Assembly: GCF_030915505.1 (NCBI RefSeq)
Contig: NZ_CP133265.1
Location: forward strand, 1,860,001-1,924,000
Reading direction: 5' to 3'
DNA: 64,000 nucleotides
DNA from: Neobacillus sp. OS1-2
GTDB taxonomy: Bacteria; Bacillota; Bacilli; Bacillales; Cytobacillaceae
The position numbers and the translations under genes were made by a program. Position 1 is the first letter of the stretch. The number at the start of each line of letters is the position of its first letter. A model generated the notes under the pieces. It made no database searches, had not been told where the DNA came from, and saw only the letters and a list, made by a program, of their open reading frames with translations. Below, one piece after another: positions 8,571-17,742 of this stretch.

Positions 8571-10181
8571 TCATACCGTCAATTTTTCAACGGCAGCCTG
8601 TTCAATCACTAAGCCTTTTTTGTAACGATCAATGAATACTTCAAACCCTTTAACATCAAACCCATCAGGAAAAATTTCCAGCCTATCAACCTCTTCAAAA
8701 ACCTTTTTGTCGAGGAAGTCGTCTAAACTTTCATTTTGCTCTTTGGTCATCATGTATGAGGCAAGAATGGCCATTCCCCACGCCCCGCCTTCTCCAGCTG
8801 TTTCCATAACGGTGACGGGAGTATTCATGGCAGCGGCGATCATTTTCTGGCCGACAACAGGGGTTTTAAATAAACCACCATGAGCTAAAATACTATCAAT
8901 CTCCACTCTTTCATTCTTTGTTAAAATATCCATGCCGATTTTCAAAGCACCAAAGGCAGTATAAAGATGGGTCCGCATGAAGTTCGCTAAATTGAAGCGG
9001 CTCTCAGGTGTCCGGACAAATAGCGGCCGTCCTTGCTCCAACCCAGTAATATTTTCACCCGAAAGATATCCGTAGCTTAGTAAGCCTCCGCCATCTGAGT
9101 CAGCTTCGAGTGCTTTATTCAGCATTACCGCGAATAGCTTATTGGTGTCAACCGTTTGTCCCATTGCCTCATAAAACTCACGGAACAATCCCATCCAGGC
9201 ATTAAGATCACTTGAACAGTTATTCGCATGTACCATTGCCACCGGGCTACCGCTTGGTGTCGTGACCAAATCAATTTCTGGATATACCTTTGAAAGTTCC
9301 TTTTCTAATACAATCATCGCAAAAACAGAAGTTCCGACCGAAACATTCCCGGTCCGTTTCCTCACACTGTTCGTTGCAACCATCCCGGTTCCGGCATCAC
9401 CTTCCGGCGGACAAAATGGAATGCCCGATTGTAAATTTTGTGAACGATCCAGAATCTTCGCTCCAACTTCCGTTAATGAACCTGCTTGTTCTCCAGCGAT
9501 GTAGACTTGAGGAAGAATATCTCTCAACTCCCATTGATACCCCTTTGATGCAATATGATCATTAAACTGTTTGACCATCGATTCATTGTAATCCAGCGTT
9601 GATTCATCAATCAGGAACATGCCTGAAGCATCCCCAATGCCAATCGCCTTTTTACCGGTTAGCAGCCAGTGAATGTATCCAGCTAAAGTGGTAATAAAAT
9701 CAACGCGAGGCAAATGTTTTTCGCCGTTTAAAATGGCTTGATAAAGGTGGGCAATACTCCACCGTTCAGGGATATTAAATTGGAATAGATTGGTTAATTC
9801 TTTTGCTGCGGCACCGGTTGTTGCATTACGCCAGGTCCGAAACGGAACAAGCAGCTCACCAGCGTAATCAAAAGCCATATACCCATGCATCATGGCAGAA
9901 ATCCCAATAGAACCAATGGTTCGAATGGTAACACCATAATTTCGTTCAACTTCTTGCTTCATTTCACTATAAGCTGTTTGCAAACCTGTAATAATATCAA
10001 CTAAGTTGTAAGTCCAAAATCCATCTTCTAAGCGATTTTCCCACTCATAACTACCAGATGCGATGGTTTCAAAGTTTTTATCAATCAACACCGCTTTAAT
10101 ACGTGTGGATCCAAATTCGATTCCAAGAGAAGTCTCTCCTGTGGTAATCGCTTGTTTAATGTTTGTTCGATTCGTCTTCAC
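8571..10181 (-). CDS. araB: Ribulokinase (FGGY family)
   Basis: Phosphorylates L-ribulose to L-ribulose 5-phosphate. The 536-residue FGGY kinase has the N-terminal ATP-site [15 protein letters not shown], the [13 protein letters not shown] strand and the C-terminal [19 protein letters not shown] region. I chose the GTG at 10181 because AGAGGGGATT precedes it; the frame stays open to 10295, but that part crosses the -10 box and cre site. It belongs to the araB type found in araBDA operons and is more xylulokinase-like than the B. subtilis enzyme. First gene of the operon; an intact promoter with AraR boxes and a cre site lies upstream. Confidence 0.9.
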   Translation of the reverse strand: MKTNRTNIKQAITTGETSLGIEFGSTRIKAVLIDKNFETIASGSYEWENRLEDGFWTYNLVDIITGLQTAYSEMKQEVERNYGVTIRTIGSIGISAMMHGYMAFDYAGELLVPFRTWRNATTGAAAKELTNLFQFNIPERWSIAHLYQAILNGEKHLPRVDFITTLAGYIHWLLTGKKAIGIGDASGMFLIDESTLDYNESMVKQFNDHIASKGYQWELRDILPQVYIAGEQAGSLTEVGAKILDRSQNLQSGIPFCPPEGDAGTGMVATNSVRKRTGNVSVGTSVFAMIVLEKELSKVYPEIDLVTTPSGSPVAMVHANNCSSDLNAWMGLFREFYEAMGQTVDTNKLFAVMLNKALEADSDGGGLLSYGYLSGENITGLEQGRPLFVRTPESRFNLANFMRTHLYTAFGALKIGMDILTKNERVEIDSILAHGGLFKTPVVGQKMIAAAMNTPVTVMETAGEGGAWGMAILASYMMTKEQNESLDDFLDKKVFEEVDRLEIFPDGFDVKGFEVFIDRYKKGLVIEQAAVEKLTV

Positions 10182-10196
10182 CGTTAATCCCCTCTC

Positions 10197-10210
10197 CGAT
10201 AGCGGTTTCA
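10197..10210 (-). promoter_or_regulatory. Catabolite-responsive element (cre) for araBDA
   Basis: On the minus strand TGAAACCGCTATCG matches the CcpA consensus TGWAANCGNTNWCA at 13 of 14 positions. It lies between the araB promoter and its start codon, the usual place for CcpA roadblock repression. Confidence 0.6.
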
Positions 10211-10253
10211 ATATCATCTGTAAACTACGAAGGAGCTTTCCTTTTACAAACCT

Positions 10254-10309
10254 AGTATATTTTTTGTGCGTACATTTGTCAACCGAAAGTATCACATGTA
10301 CTTACAAAT
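10254..10309 (-). promoter_or_regulatory. araB promoter with two AraR boxes
   Basis: On the minus strand TTGACA (10282-10277), 17 bases, TATACT (10259-10254) is a near-ideal sigma-A promoter. One AraR-like box (10262-10277) fills the spacer. A second, ACATGTACTTACAAAT (10294-10309, 13 of 16 to ATTTGTACGTACAAAT), lies 32 bp upstream on the same DNA face. This two-box design matches B. subtilis ara promoters. Confidence 0.75.
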
Positions 10310-10405
10310 AAAAAAATGCCCTGTTATCCTTAAATTAACTGATATTTCATCAAATTTTTTTCAAAAATTAGGATTATGTTTTCGTTTTCATAAAACTATG
10401 ATAAA

Positions 10406-10421
10406 ATATGTCCATACAAAT
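10406..10421 (+). promoter_or_regulatory. AraR box at the araR promoter
   Basis: ATATGTCCATACAAAT matches the AraR consensus at 13 of 16 positions and sits 46 bases before the araR start, fitting autoregulation through a single box. Confidence 0.6.
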
Positions 10422-10467
10422 ATTCCAAGTTACATGCACATGAACAACTATGAAAGATGTGAGTGAA

Positions 10468-11559
10468 ATGAAGACAAAGTATCAGGTCATCATTGATGAT
10501 ATAAAAAGTAAAATTCTTTCTGGGGATTACATTATCGGCGAACAAATCCCCACAGAATCCGTCCTGCAGGAAAAGTACAATGTCAGCAGACACACGGTTC
10601 GAAAGGCCATTTTAGATCTGGCGAATGAGGGATTCCTAAGAAGTGAAAAAGGCTCTGGCACATATGTCAGCAACAAATATCAATCAAAATCCACTAGAGG
10701 TTCCACGAATAAAACCATCGGGGTTATGACGACTTACATTTCTGATTACATTTTCCCATCTATTATTCGCGGAATTGAAACCAGATTGAAAGAGGATAAT
10801 TATTCGTTGCTGCTAGCCAGTACCAATAACGATGTAGAACAAGAAAAAAGGGCTTTGGAAATGATGCTGGCATATGGTGTGGATGGTTTGATCATTGAAC
10901 CTACGAAAAGCAATCAATACAATCCCAATATTGCTTACTACCTATCGTTCAAGGAACATGATGTTCCATTGATTATGATCAATGCATTTTATGAAGAATT
11001 GGATCTGCCCTTCCTTTGCCTCGATGACACCCAGTCCAGCTATCTCGCAACAAAGGAATTGATTTCAAAAGGCCACATGCAAATTGGACTTATTGCAAAA
11101 ATAGACGACCTTCAAGGTAAGTATCGAATGAAGGGGTATATCAAAGCGCTTGGTGAAGCCAAATTGCGCTTTCAACCGGAACAAGTGCTGTCGTTCACGA
11201 CAGAGACAAAGCCGGATCTGTCCCGAAACTTGAAGAAGTTCCTGATCGAAAATAAAGACATGCTAACAGCCATTGTTTGCTATAACGACGAGGTAGGGTT
11301 GGAAGTGGCAAATGTATGCAGACAAATTGATCTTCCTGTACCGGAAAAACTATCCATTATTGGCCAGGACAATTCCTATATTGCCAAAAATGCAAATATC
11401 AAGTTAACCACATTGACACACCCGCAGGAACAAATGGGACGTGATGCAGCTGATTGGGTTATTAAACGATTGCAGGGGAAAAAAGACCTGCCAAACGAAA
11501 CCTATTATCAGCCAGAGTTGATAGAAGGGGAAACGGTGAAAGAATTAGACGTAGAATAA
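10468..11559 (+). CDS. araR: Arabinose-responsive repressor AraR (GntR/LacI chimera)
   Basis: A 363-residue repressor with a GntR winged helix (residues 1-70; VSRHTVRKAILDL, GSGTYVS) fused to a LacI-type sugar-binding domain. TIGVMTTYISDYIFPSIIRG is nearly identical to B. subtilis AraR. I chose the ATG at 10468 because M-x-x-KY matches the B. subtilis start; an earlier ATG at 10450 has no better ribosome site. It is divergent from araB and binds ATTTGTACGTACAAAT-like boxes, several of which are present (10262, 10294, 10406, 16630, 16670). Arabinose releases it from DNA. Confidence 0.93.
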   Translation: MKTKYQVIIDDIKSKILSGDYIIGEQIPTESVLQEKYNVSRHTVRKAILDLANEGFLRSEKGSGTYVSNKYQSKSTRGSTNKTIGVMTTYISDYIFPSIIRGIETRLKEDNYSLLLASTNNDVEQEKRALEMMLAYGVDGLIIEPTKSNQYNPNIAYYLSFKEHDVPLIMINAFYEELDLPFLCLDDTQSSYLATKELISKGHMQIGLIAKIDDLQGKYRMKGYIKALGEAKLRFQPEQVLSFTTETKPDLSRNLKKFLIENKDMLTAIVCYNDEVGLEVANVCRQIDLPVPEKLSIIGQDNSYIAKNANIKLTTLTHPQEQMGRDAADWVIKRLQGKKDLPNETYYQPELIEGETVKELDVE

Positions 11560-11600
11560 TCTTCAAACGCACAATTGGCCAAAATGACTTTGCACAGAAA

Positions 11601-11649
11601 AAGCACAGCACATCTCATTCATATTCATGAGATGTGCTGTGCTTGTTTT
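11601..11649. terminator. Strong bidirectional terminator after araR
   Basis: An 18-bp perfect stem (AAGCACAGCACATCTCAT and its complement, 8-base loop) with T runs on both sides, between convergent araR and the small membrane protein gene. Confidence 0.85.
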
Positions 11650-11673
11650 TGTGGAAAAAATAGACATAGAGAA

Positions 11674-11928
11674 TCACTCAGTTTCTATTCTCACCTGTTC
11701 CTGATTCATTCTATCGTCGTTTTTTATAGATTTCTCTTTCATCCTCCACATTTGCACTGCAGAGTATGCGGTGTACAGAATGACAAGAATAATGGACCCG
11801 TAAAAAATGAGATTTAACACCGACCACATTTGACCTTTTTGTCTATCTTGAAGCATTGCTTGAACTAGCCATGCGAAACATGTAATAGAGGTCAAGGCAT
11901 ATAAGCGCGATTTTGACTTATCGTTCAT
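11674..11928 (-). CDS. Small two-helix membrane protein, unknown function
   Basis: An 84-residue protein with two predicted membrane helices (about residues 9-24 and 37-60) and a charged C-terminal tail. I do not recognise a family. The ATG is preceded by GAGGGAG with good spacing, which supports a real gene. It lies downstream of the sugar-transporter permease on the same strand, about 100 bases away, and may be the last gene of that transcript. No link to arabinose use can be shown. Confidence 0.6.
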   Translation of the reverse strand: MNDKSKSRLYALTSITCFAWLVQAMLQDRQKGQMWSVLNLIFYGSIILVILYTAYSAVQMWRMKEKSIKNDDRMNQEQVRIETE

Positions 11929-12026
11929 TTTTTCTCCCTCTCTTCATTACAGGAATGCTTCCACTCTTTCAGTAAACTATTGAATCTGATTGATAGTCAA
12001 GGAAATCGGCCCCATTCGCTACTATA

Positions 12027-13250
12027 TTAGCGTTTCTTTCGCTTGGACAAAATGTCTACCGCGACGGCTAGAAGTAGTACAAGACCTTTAATGGTTTGAA
12101 TTAATGCTGAGTCTACCCCCATAATCGACAGTCCCTGGTTAATAACTCCCATTACAACTGCACCAATAACAACACCTGGTACAGTCCCAATACCACCTGT
12201 AACAGCAGTGCCACCAACAAAGCAAGCCGCAATAGCATCAAGTTCGAAGGAATTACCAGTTGCAGCTGATGCGGAACTCAAACGCGAGAGCATCGCAATA
12301 GCTGCAATAGCTGAAAGAAGTCCCATGTGAACGAAGAGTGAAAAATCGACACGTCGAGTGTTAATACCCGAAAGAAGCGCTGCTCGACGATTACCACCAA
12401 CTGCATAGACGCGACGGCCAAAAACCGTACGAGTCAAAATATAGTTATACGTAATAACAAGAACGCCAACGATTACCAACATAATGGGGATACCGCCTTG
12501 AGTGGCATTCCCTGAAGATGCAAATTCAAATGTAAGAGCACCGATTACTACTGTTGCAATAGAAATCTTGATGTAGGTTGCGGTGATAGGCTCTGGAACC
12601 AGCCCCACCTTAGAGACTTTGGTACGCTTATGAAGTTGAGTCCACGCAAAAGCAACAATAGCAAGGATTCCAACAACAATACTCAAACCATCAAATGGTC
12701 CCCACCACCCAAGAATATTTGGGAGATAGTTTGAAGCAATGGCATTAAATGATGTATTGTTGACTGGGATAGATGCATTAATCATCGTGGTTGCAAGACC
12801 TCGGAAGATAAGCATGCCCGCTAAAGTGGTAATAAAGCCTGGAATTCCAGCAAAAGCAACCCAGAACCCTTGCCATACTCCCACGAGAAGGCCAATAAGC
12901 AAACCTGCAATAATTGCTAAGAACCAATTAAGGTGTGCATTCTGCATAAGCAAAGCGACGCAACCACCGATAAAACCTACTAAGGAACCAACTGACAAAT
13001 CAATATGGGTTGCAATGATTACCATAACCATACCAACTGCCAGAATGATGACGTAAGCATTCTGCTGAATTAATTGAACAATGGAATTCGGCTGGAGTAA
13101 AAGTCCTCCAGTCAAAATTTCAAATACGATAATGATGACGGCGAGTGCACCAACAATTCCGTATTGGCGAGCATTTGATGCAAAAGATGCTAACACTGCC
13201 CCTTTTTTTATATTTTCTTTATTCTGAGGTGTTAAAGATTCTGAACTCAT
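12027..13250 (-). CDS. mmsB: Monosaccharide ABC transporter permease (MmsB/GguB type)
   Basis: A 407-residue inner-membrane permease of the CUT2 class, with about ten hydrophobic segments. The segments VIILAVGMVMVIIATHIDLSVGSLVGF, GIPGFITTLAGMLIFRG and GRRVYAVGGNRRAALLSGI are typical of ribose/xylose/multiple-sugar permeases. The longer form with the extra central segment fits the MmsB/GguB branch. Its ATG overlaps the ATPase stop by ATGA, so the two are translationally coupled. In this setting the substrate is probably L-arabinose or another pentose (inference). Confidence 0.88.
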   Translation of the reverse strand: MSSESLTPQNKENIKKGAVLASFASNARQYGIVGALAVIIIVFEILTGGLLLQPNSIVQLIQQNAYVIILAVGMVMVIIATHIDLSVGSLVGFIGGCVALLMQNAHLNWFLAIIAGLLIGLLVGVWQGFWVAFAGIPGFITTLAGMLIFRGLATTMINASIPVNNTSFNAIASNYLPNILGWWGPFDGLSIVVGILAIVAFAWTQLHKRTKVSKVGLVPEPITATYIKISIATVVIGALTFEFASSGNATQGGIPIMLVIVGVLVITYNYILTRTVFGRRVYAVGGNRRAALLSGINTRRVDFSLFVHMGLLSAIAAIAMLSRLSSASAATGNSFELDAIAACFVGGTAVTGGIGTVPGVVIGAVVMGVINQGLSIMGVDSALIQTIKGLVLLLAVAVDILSKRKKR

Positions 13251-14812
13251 TTTTCTCCTACCTTCTTTAACTGAGTCTTTTCTTGAGTCATACCCTTCAT
13301 AAGGTACTCCTGAGTAAACCCTGCCTTCGGGACGTCGTCCGTGATGATACCCTGACTGACTGTATAAATACGATCACAAATACCAATAAGCTCAGGAAGT
13401 TCAGATGAAATAACAATGACCGCCTTGCCTTCATCAGCAAGTTGATCAATGATTTCGTAAATTTCGTATTTCGCACCAACATCGATACCACGTGTTGGCT
13501 CATCAAGGATCAAAATATCTGGATTAGAAATAACCCATTTTGCTAATACCACTTTCTGTTGGTTTCCGCCTGATAGATTAGATACCTGTTCTTCAATGCT
13601 CGGTGTTTTGATATGGAAGTCCTTGCGATACTTTTCAGCAGCAATACGTTCAACGCCATCATCAATGACACCATGCTTTGAGTGCTTGGTAAGCGCCGCC
13701 AACACGGCATTTTCACGAATATTCTGCAAGAGATTGAGACCATACCCCTTGCGATCTTCAGTTGCGTATGCAATGCCAGCTTCAATTGCCTTCTGGACTG
13801 TCGATGTATCAGTCTCTTTGCCATGCACATAGACTTTTCCAGACACACCTGAACCATAAGTATGACCAAAGATGCTCATCGCCATCTCTGTGCGACCTGC
13901 TCCCATGAGTCCTGCAAGTCCAACAATCTCACCTGCACGCGCATAAATATTTGCATGATCGACAATCACACGCTGCTGATCAAGTGGATGATGGACTGTC
14001 CAATTCTCCACACGAAAGATCTCGTCCCCAATATGTGAAACATGGTCGGGGTAAAGATTGGTAAGTTCGCGACCGACCATTTTATGAATAAGTTCATCCT
14101 GATCAAGTGGATTCTCTTTTGAATTCGGCAACCAACCAACCGTGGAACCATCGCGAATAACCGTCACATTGTTGGCAATGGCTGCAATTTCATTCAGCTT
14201 GTGAGAAATGATAACCGATGTAACGCCTTGGTTATCACGCAAATCACGAATAATTTGCAGTAAATGAGCCGAATCTTCATCATTCAATGCTGCCGTGGGC
14301 TCATCTAGTAACAGAAGTTTAACTTCCTTCGATAAAGCTTTCGCAATTTCCACGAGCTGCTGCTTACCCACACCAATATCCATAATCTTAGTGTCAGGAT
14401 TTTCTTGAAGACCAACTTGCTTCATCACCTTAATGGCATCGGCGCGGGTTGCTTCCCAATCAATCACGCCATACTTCTGACGCTCATTACCGAGATATAT
14501 ATTTTCAGCGATTGAAAGGAATGGGCTCAATGCCAACTCCTGCTGAATCACTACAATACCTAGTTCTTCAGAATCCTTGATTTTTTTAAAGTTGCATTCT
14601 TTACCATCATAAAAAATAGTGCCCGAGTAAGTACCACTCGGATATACTCCTGAGAGTACATTCATCAATGTCGACTTTCCAGCACCGTTCTCACCACAAA
14701 TTGCATGGATTTCACCACGAGCAATCTCCAAATTCACATTTGTAAGGGCCTTAACTGGACCGAAAGTTTTCGTGATATTTTGCATCTGTAATATCATTTG
14801 GGAATTTGACAT
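13247..14812 (-). CDS. mmsA: Monosaccharide ABC transporter ATPase (MmsA/GguA type)
   Basis: A 521-residue protein with two fused ABC domains, as usual in CUT2 importers. Domain 1 has Walker A GENGAGKST and a Walker B LLLLDEPTAAL; domain 2 has a degenerate Walker A (GLMGAGRTE), the LSGGNQQK signature and ILILDEPTRGID. I use the ATG at 14812, with GAGGTG seven bases upstream; a GTG nine bases earlier overlaps the ribosome site. It energises uptake by the permease that follows and the binding protein encoded upstream. Confidence 0.9.
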   Translation of the reverse strand: MSNSQMILQMQNITKTFGPVKALTNVNLEIARGEIHAICGENGAGKSTLMNVLSGVYPSGTYSGTIFYDGKECNFKKIKDSEELGIVVIQQELALSPFLSIAENIYLGNERQKYGVIDWEATRADAIKVMKQVGLQENPDTKIMDIGVGKQQLVEIAKALSKEVKLLLLDEPTAALNDEDSAHLLQIIRDLRDNQGVTSVIISHKLNEIAAIANNVTVIRDGSTVGWLPNSKENPLDQDELIHKMVGRELTNLYPDHVSHIGDEIFRVENWTVHHPLDQQRVIVDHANIYARAGEIVGLAGLMGAGRTEMAMSIFGHTYGSGVSGKVYVHGKETDTSTVQKAIEAGIAYATEDRKGYGLNLLQNIRENAVLAALTKHSKHGVIDDGVERIAAEKYRKDFHIKTPSIEEQVSNLSGGNQQKVVLAKWVISNPDILILDEPTRGIDVGAKYEIYEIIDQLADEGKAVIVISSELPELIGICDRIYTVSQGIITDDVPKAGFTQEYLMKGMTQEKTQLKKVGEK

Positions 14813-14883
14813 ATTACACACCTCGTTTGCGTTGGCTCCTCGCCTGAGAATATCTCAAGATTTAAAACACCTACTAGTAATTT

Positions 14884-14922
14884 TATAGCGACCTTGCTAC
14901 TCCTGTTCGCAAAGTCGCTATA
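14884..14922 (-). terminator. Intercistronic hairpin between chvE and mmsA genes
   Basis: A 14-bp stem (TATAGCGAC-N-TTGC type, one G-U pair) lies between the binding-protein and ATPase genes. No T run follows, so it is more likely an RNA-stabilising or partial-readthrough hairpin. This would raise binding-protein output over the membrane parts, which is common in sugar ABC operons. Confidence 0.55.
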
Positions 14923-14936
14923 AAGTCTTCAACATA

Positions 14937-16145
14937 CTACTTAATAATCGGAGCAGAGATATCTTTCTGATATTGTGATTCGGTGATGAATCCTGCCTCA
15001 ACTTCATAATGTAAACCTTTTTGTTCACCTGTTGGGTTCTTAACTAATTCATCTGACATTAACAGCCAAGTTTGCACTTCTTTCTTACCATTGTTCATAG
15101 GAGCATCAGATGATTTCGGCTTCTTGCCATCAGCGATCTGAGTCAAGATTGACGTTGTCTGATCTGCGAGTAGGGCAACATTCTTGAAGACAGTCTGTGC
15201 CTGTGCACCGTGCTCAATGTTGGTGATCGCGATATCCATACCATCCTGGCCGGTTATGACTGGCCATGCAGATTTGTTCTGCTGGTTTGAAGCAGAGTAT
15301 GGAATAGATGGAGACATATCAGGACGTGCATTCTTGATTGACTTCATAACACCTAGTGAGATGGCATCATATGGAGAAAGGACAGCGGCGAGTGGCTTAT
15401 CTCCAAGCTTGGTCATAAATGCATCCATTTGTTTTTGTGCTTGGGTTTGATCCCATGCGTGAACAGAGATCTTCTTCCAATCTGCATCTGTAGTGTCTTT
15501 GGTTACAAGACCTGATGGATCAACCAATTGGCCTGACTGGAAGTAAGGCTTTAGTAAATCCCAAGCCCCCTTGAAGAAGTAAGGTGCATTGTTATCATCA
15601 TCCGAACCAGCAAAAAGTGCAATGTTTAGGGGTTCAGTCTTACCACCGTTACCCTTCAAATCAAGCTTATCTATAATGGTATTTGCCTCAAGGATACCAG
15701 TGCGTTCAAGATCGAAAGTCACATAATAATCTACGGCCTTGGTATTCATTACTAAGCGGTCATAAGAAACGACAACGCCGCCTTGTGATTCTGCCTGCTC
15801 AACCGCCGGTCCAACAGCAGTGCCATCAACTGCTGCAACGACAATTGCCTTTGCACCAGCAGAAACCAGATTGTTGATATCATTTGACTGCTGTGATGGG
15901 CTGTTATTTGCATACGCGAGCTTAGTCTTGAATCCTGCTTTTTTGAGATCCTTAACCAAATTGGCACCATCAACATTCCAACGCTGATCAGCTTTAGTAG
16001 GCATTGAAATACCAACCAAATCACCTTTTTTAAGCGCGGTACTTGTTGATGCTGAAGTACTACGGCTAGGACTGCTACAAGCTGCCATTACTGCAACACT
16101 AGTAATAGTTATAAAGGCGGTACTTGCTAACTTTTTAAAGTTCAT
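14937..16145 (-). CDS. chvE: Sugar ABC transporter substrate-binding lipoprotein (ChvE-like)
   Basis: A 402-residue periplasmic-binding-type protein anchored by a lipid: signal peptide 1-21 and lipobox VMAAC with Cys at about residue 22. The mature part has the type I binding fold (GISMPTKADQRWNVDGANLVKDL, then NDINNLVSAGAKAIVVAAVDG). It delivers a monosaccharide to the MmsAB transporter. Context (AraR boxes about 500 bases upstream) suggests L-arabinose. The alanine/serine-rich style resembles actinobacterial ChvE proteins, which hints at transfer but is untested. RBS AGGGGA lies before the ATG. Confidence 0.87.
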   Translation of the reverse strand: MNFKKLASTAFITITSVAVMAACSSPSRSTSASTSTALKKGDLVGISMPTKADQRWNVDGANLVKDLKKAGFKTKLAYANNSPSQQSNDINNLVSAGAKAIVVAAVDGTAVGPAVEQAESQGGVVVSYDRLVMNTKAVDYYVTFDLERTGILEANTIIDKLDLKGNGGKTEPLNIALFAGSDDDNNAPYFFKGAWDLLKPYFQSGQLVDPSGLVTKDTTDADWKKISVHAWDQTQAQKQMDAFMTKLGDKPLAAVLSPYDAISLGVMKSIKNARPDMSPSIPYSASNQQNKSAWPVITGQDGMDIAITNIEHGAQAQTVFKNVALLADQTTSILTQIADGKKPKSSDAPMNNGKKEVQTWLLMSDELVKNPTGEQKGLHYEVEAGFITESQYQKDISAPIIK

Positions 16146-16225
16146 TTTAAATGTCCCCTTTTTTATTTACATTTTAAATTCCAATTTTGAGAAATATTAA
16201 TACGTTCTAAAATTGCTATTAATCT

Positions 16226-16239
16226 TGAAAACGTTTAAA
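16226..16239 (-). promoter_or_regulatory. Possible cre site before the sugar-binding protein gene
   Basis: TGAAAACGTTTAAA matches the CcpA consensus at all but one position. It sits about 80 bases upstream of the ChvE-like start, so glucose repression of the transporter is plausible. Confidence 0.5.
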
Positions 16240-16254
16240 AAAATAAAAACTAAA

Positions 16255-16576
16255 AACAATTCAGAATGCGCTCGTCCCCATCGCGCTAAACCCAACCATG
16301 CCAACTTATTTCAAGTACAACCCCATAATGTTTAATAAACATTGACGGCTATTGCACGATACTTCAAACGTAAGCCCTTCCAAATATCTTTAAAGAATAG
16401 GTCTACTAACCATTTTTAACTTAAATTGTCCCATTCATAACTTCCAGATGCTGCAGTTTGAAAGGTTGAATCTACGAATCTACTAACTTAGCTTTTATTC
16501 GAGCTGATATTTATCCGTACATATTTAGGGGCGGAATTCGGTTATCTGAAGTTATTGCTGTCCTAACTTTCTCCAT
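16255..16576 (-). pseudogene. Decayed 5' fragment of a second araB (ribulokinase)
   Basis: Reading the minus strand in shifting frames recovers the order of an araB N terminus: MEKVRTAITS, then SARIKAKLVDS, TFQTAASGSYEWD, LVDL, and GFSAM. The intact araB at 8571-10181 has the matching [37 protein letters not shown] and GISAMMHG in the same order. The ATG at 16576 still has a GAGGGAG ribosome site. Stops and frameshifts are many, and only about 105 codons remain. The fragment stops about 110 bases before the ChvE-like start, as if a rearrangement joined the transporter to a former araB promoter. Confidence 0.75.
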
Positions 16577-16619
16577 ATTTTATATTCTCCCTCTTTTTAA
16601 AATAATAACGCTTACAAAT

Positions 16620-16685
16620 AATGTAGTATTTTTGTACGTACATGTCAATAAAAAAATATATATATTTTTAGATGTACGTATAAAT
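16620..16685 (-). promoter_or_regulatory. AraR-box promoter of the decayed araB
   Basis: On the minus strand TTGACA (16648-16643), 17 bases, TACATT (16625-16620) overlaps an AraR box at 16630-16645; a second box lies at 16670-16685. Each matches ATTTGTACGTACAAAT at 13 of 16 positions, 40 bp apart. The design copies the live araB promoter. It now points through the araB relic into the sugar ABC transporter. Confidence 0.7.
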
Positions 16686-16870
16686 ATTCCTGTACAACAT
16701 AACAAGTAGACTTCTTCCTGTATTCATAGTACCACTCACACCTTGTACAGACGAGTGGGTCCTTTTTCCTTTTGCACTGATTCTTCTACGCTTCAGAATA
16801 TTGGCCTCCATATGAAAAATACCACAGTACCAAGGACTGTGGTGCGACAAATTATATGCTATCTTATCTA

Positions 16871-16903
16871 TTAGAAAAACCTCATTTACTTATGATACGG
16901 TTC
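16871..16903. repeat. rlmH-end repeat R1 (SCC-like att site, distal)
   Basis: Direct repeat of the rlmH 3' end. On the minus strand it still encodes GEPYHK-stop and contains the TATCATAA core. Its core CTCATTTACTTATGATACGG, followed by TTC, is identical to R3 at rlmH itself. It also shares TTAGAAAAA on its left side with R2. Confidence 0.8.
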
Positions 16904-16940
16904 ACCTCAACAATAGGAAACTTTAATTAAATCTTAAAAA

Positions 16941-16972
16941 AACCTGCTAGGAACATAAAATTTCTAGCAGGC
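16941..16972 (-). terminator. Terminator of the flavin oxidoreductase gene
   Basis: The stem CCTGCTAG / CTAGCAGG is followed by a run of seven T on the minus strand. Confidence 0.8.
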
Positions 16973-17014
16973 TTTTGCTCATTTTATCGATTTTTTTATT
17001 CTGAGAATATACAA

Positions 17015-17656
17015 TTATTTTTCGTAAAAATGGCTAAACGCTTTATCAAGATTTAGATTCGCACGCTCCCACACCTTATCAGCAGACAAGATATCCGTTC
17101 CTTGAGCGCGAACCAAATCAAACTGGCTAAAACCCATGACATTAGTAAACATCTCTTTTAGATAATTTGGGGCAAAATCTAATGCAGTATAACGGTCGTT
17201 ATTAGTATAGATACCACCTGAAGCTTGCAGTAGAAGCAATCGATAGTCATCAGTCATCAGTCCCACAGAGCCAGATTCTGTGTATTTAAACGTTTCACGA
17301 GCGATGAGGATGTTATCCATGTAGTCTTTTAGTCGAGATGTAATGTTAAAATTATGCAGCGGCGTTGAAATGACGATACGATGATAGTCCTTGAATTGTG
17401 TCAATAATGCAGCAGATTGTTTGCCAATCATTGCTTCAGTTGGATTTAGTGCTATGTCAGACTGTTGTTTATTCCAAATAGCAAGTAATCCATCTGCTTC
17501 AATTCTTGGAATATCCAAATCATAAAGATTAATGATTGTCAGTACATTGTCTGGGAATTCATTCTTATACTTATCAATAAATTTATCTTGCAATTGGACA
17601 GAAAAGTGATTGTGGTTTGTAAAATCAGGATGGGCGTTAATAAGTAAAGTTTTCAT
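17015..17656 (-). CDS. Flavodoxin-fold NAD(P)H oxidoreductase (AzoR-like)
   Basis: A 213-residue protein of the flavodoxin_2 family (FMN-dependent NADH-azoreductase or quinone reductase). The phosphate-binding loop begins MKTLLINAHPDFTNHNHFS; STPLHNFNITSRLKDYMDNI is the typical flavin-contacting segment and LLLQASGGIY is the next conserved loop. It would reduce quinones or azo compounds with two electrons. It is divergent from a WYL regulator and shares a palindromic operator with it. Together they form the whole cargo between repeats R1 and R2. Confidence 0.85.
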   Translation of the reverse strand: MKTLLINAHPDFTNHNHFSVQLQDKFIDKYKNEFPDNVLTIINLYDLDIPRIEADGLLAIWNKQQSDIALNPTEAMIGKQSAALLTQFKDYHRIVISTPLHNFNITSRLKDYMDNILIARETFKYTESGSVGLMTDDYRLLLLQASGGIYTNNDRYTALDFAPNYLKEMFTNVMGFSQFDLVRAQGTDILSADKVWERANLNLDKAFSHFYEK

Positions 17657-17692
17657 ATTAAATCTCCTTTGTTTTTGATAAACTAAGTATAC

Positions 17693-17727
17693 TGTTTAAA
17701 GGTGACAATATAAGACACCATTAAACA
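17693..17727. promoter_or_regulatory. Palindromic operator between oxidoreductase and WYL genes
   Basis: The 35-bp inverted repeat has arms TGTTTAAAGGTG and CACCATTAAACA (one mismatch) around an 11-base centre. It lies in the 86-base divergent gap and is the likely binding site of the WYL regulator. Confidence 0.65.
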
Positions 17728-17742
17728 AAGGCGGAGGAAAAA

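Noticed and set aside
16668..16850. 60-residue minus-strand frame
   Set aside because: Overlaps AraR box sequence, no ribosome site and no family likeness.
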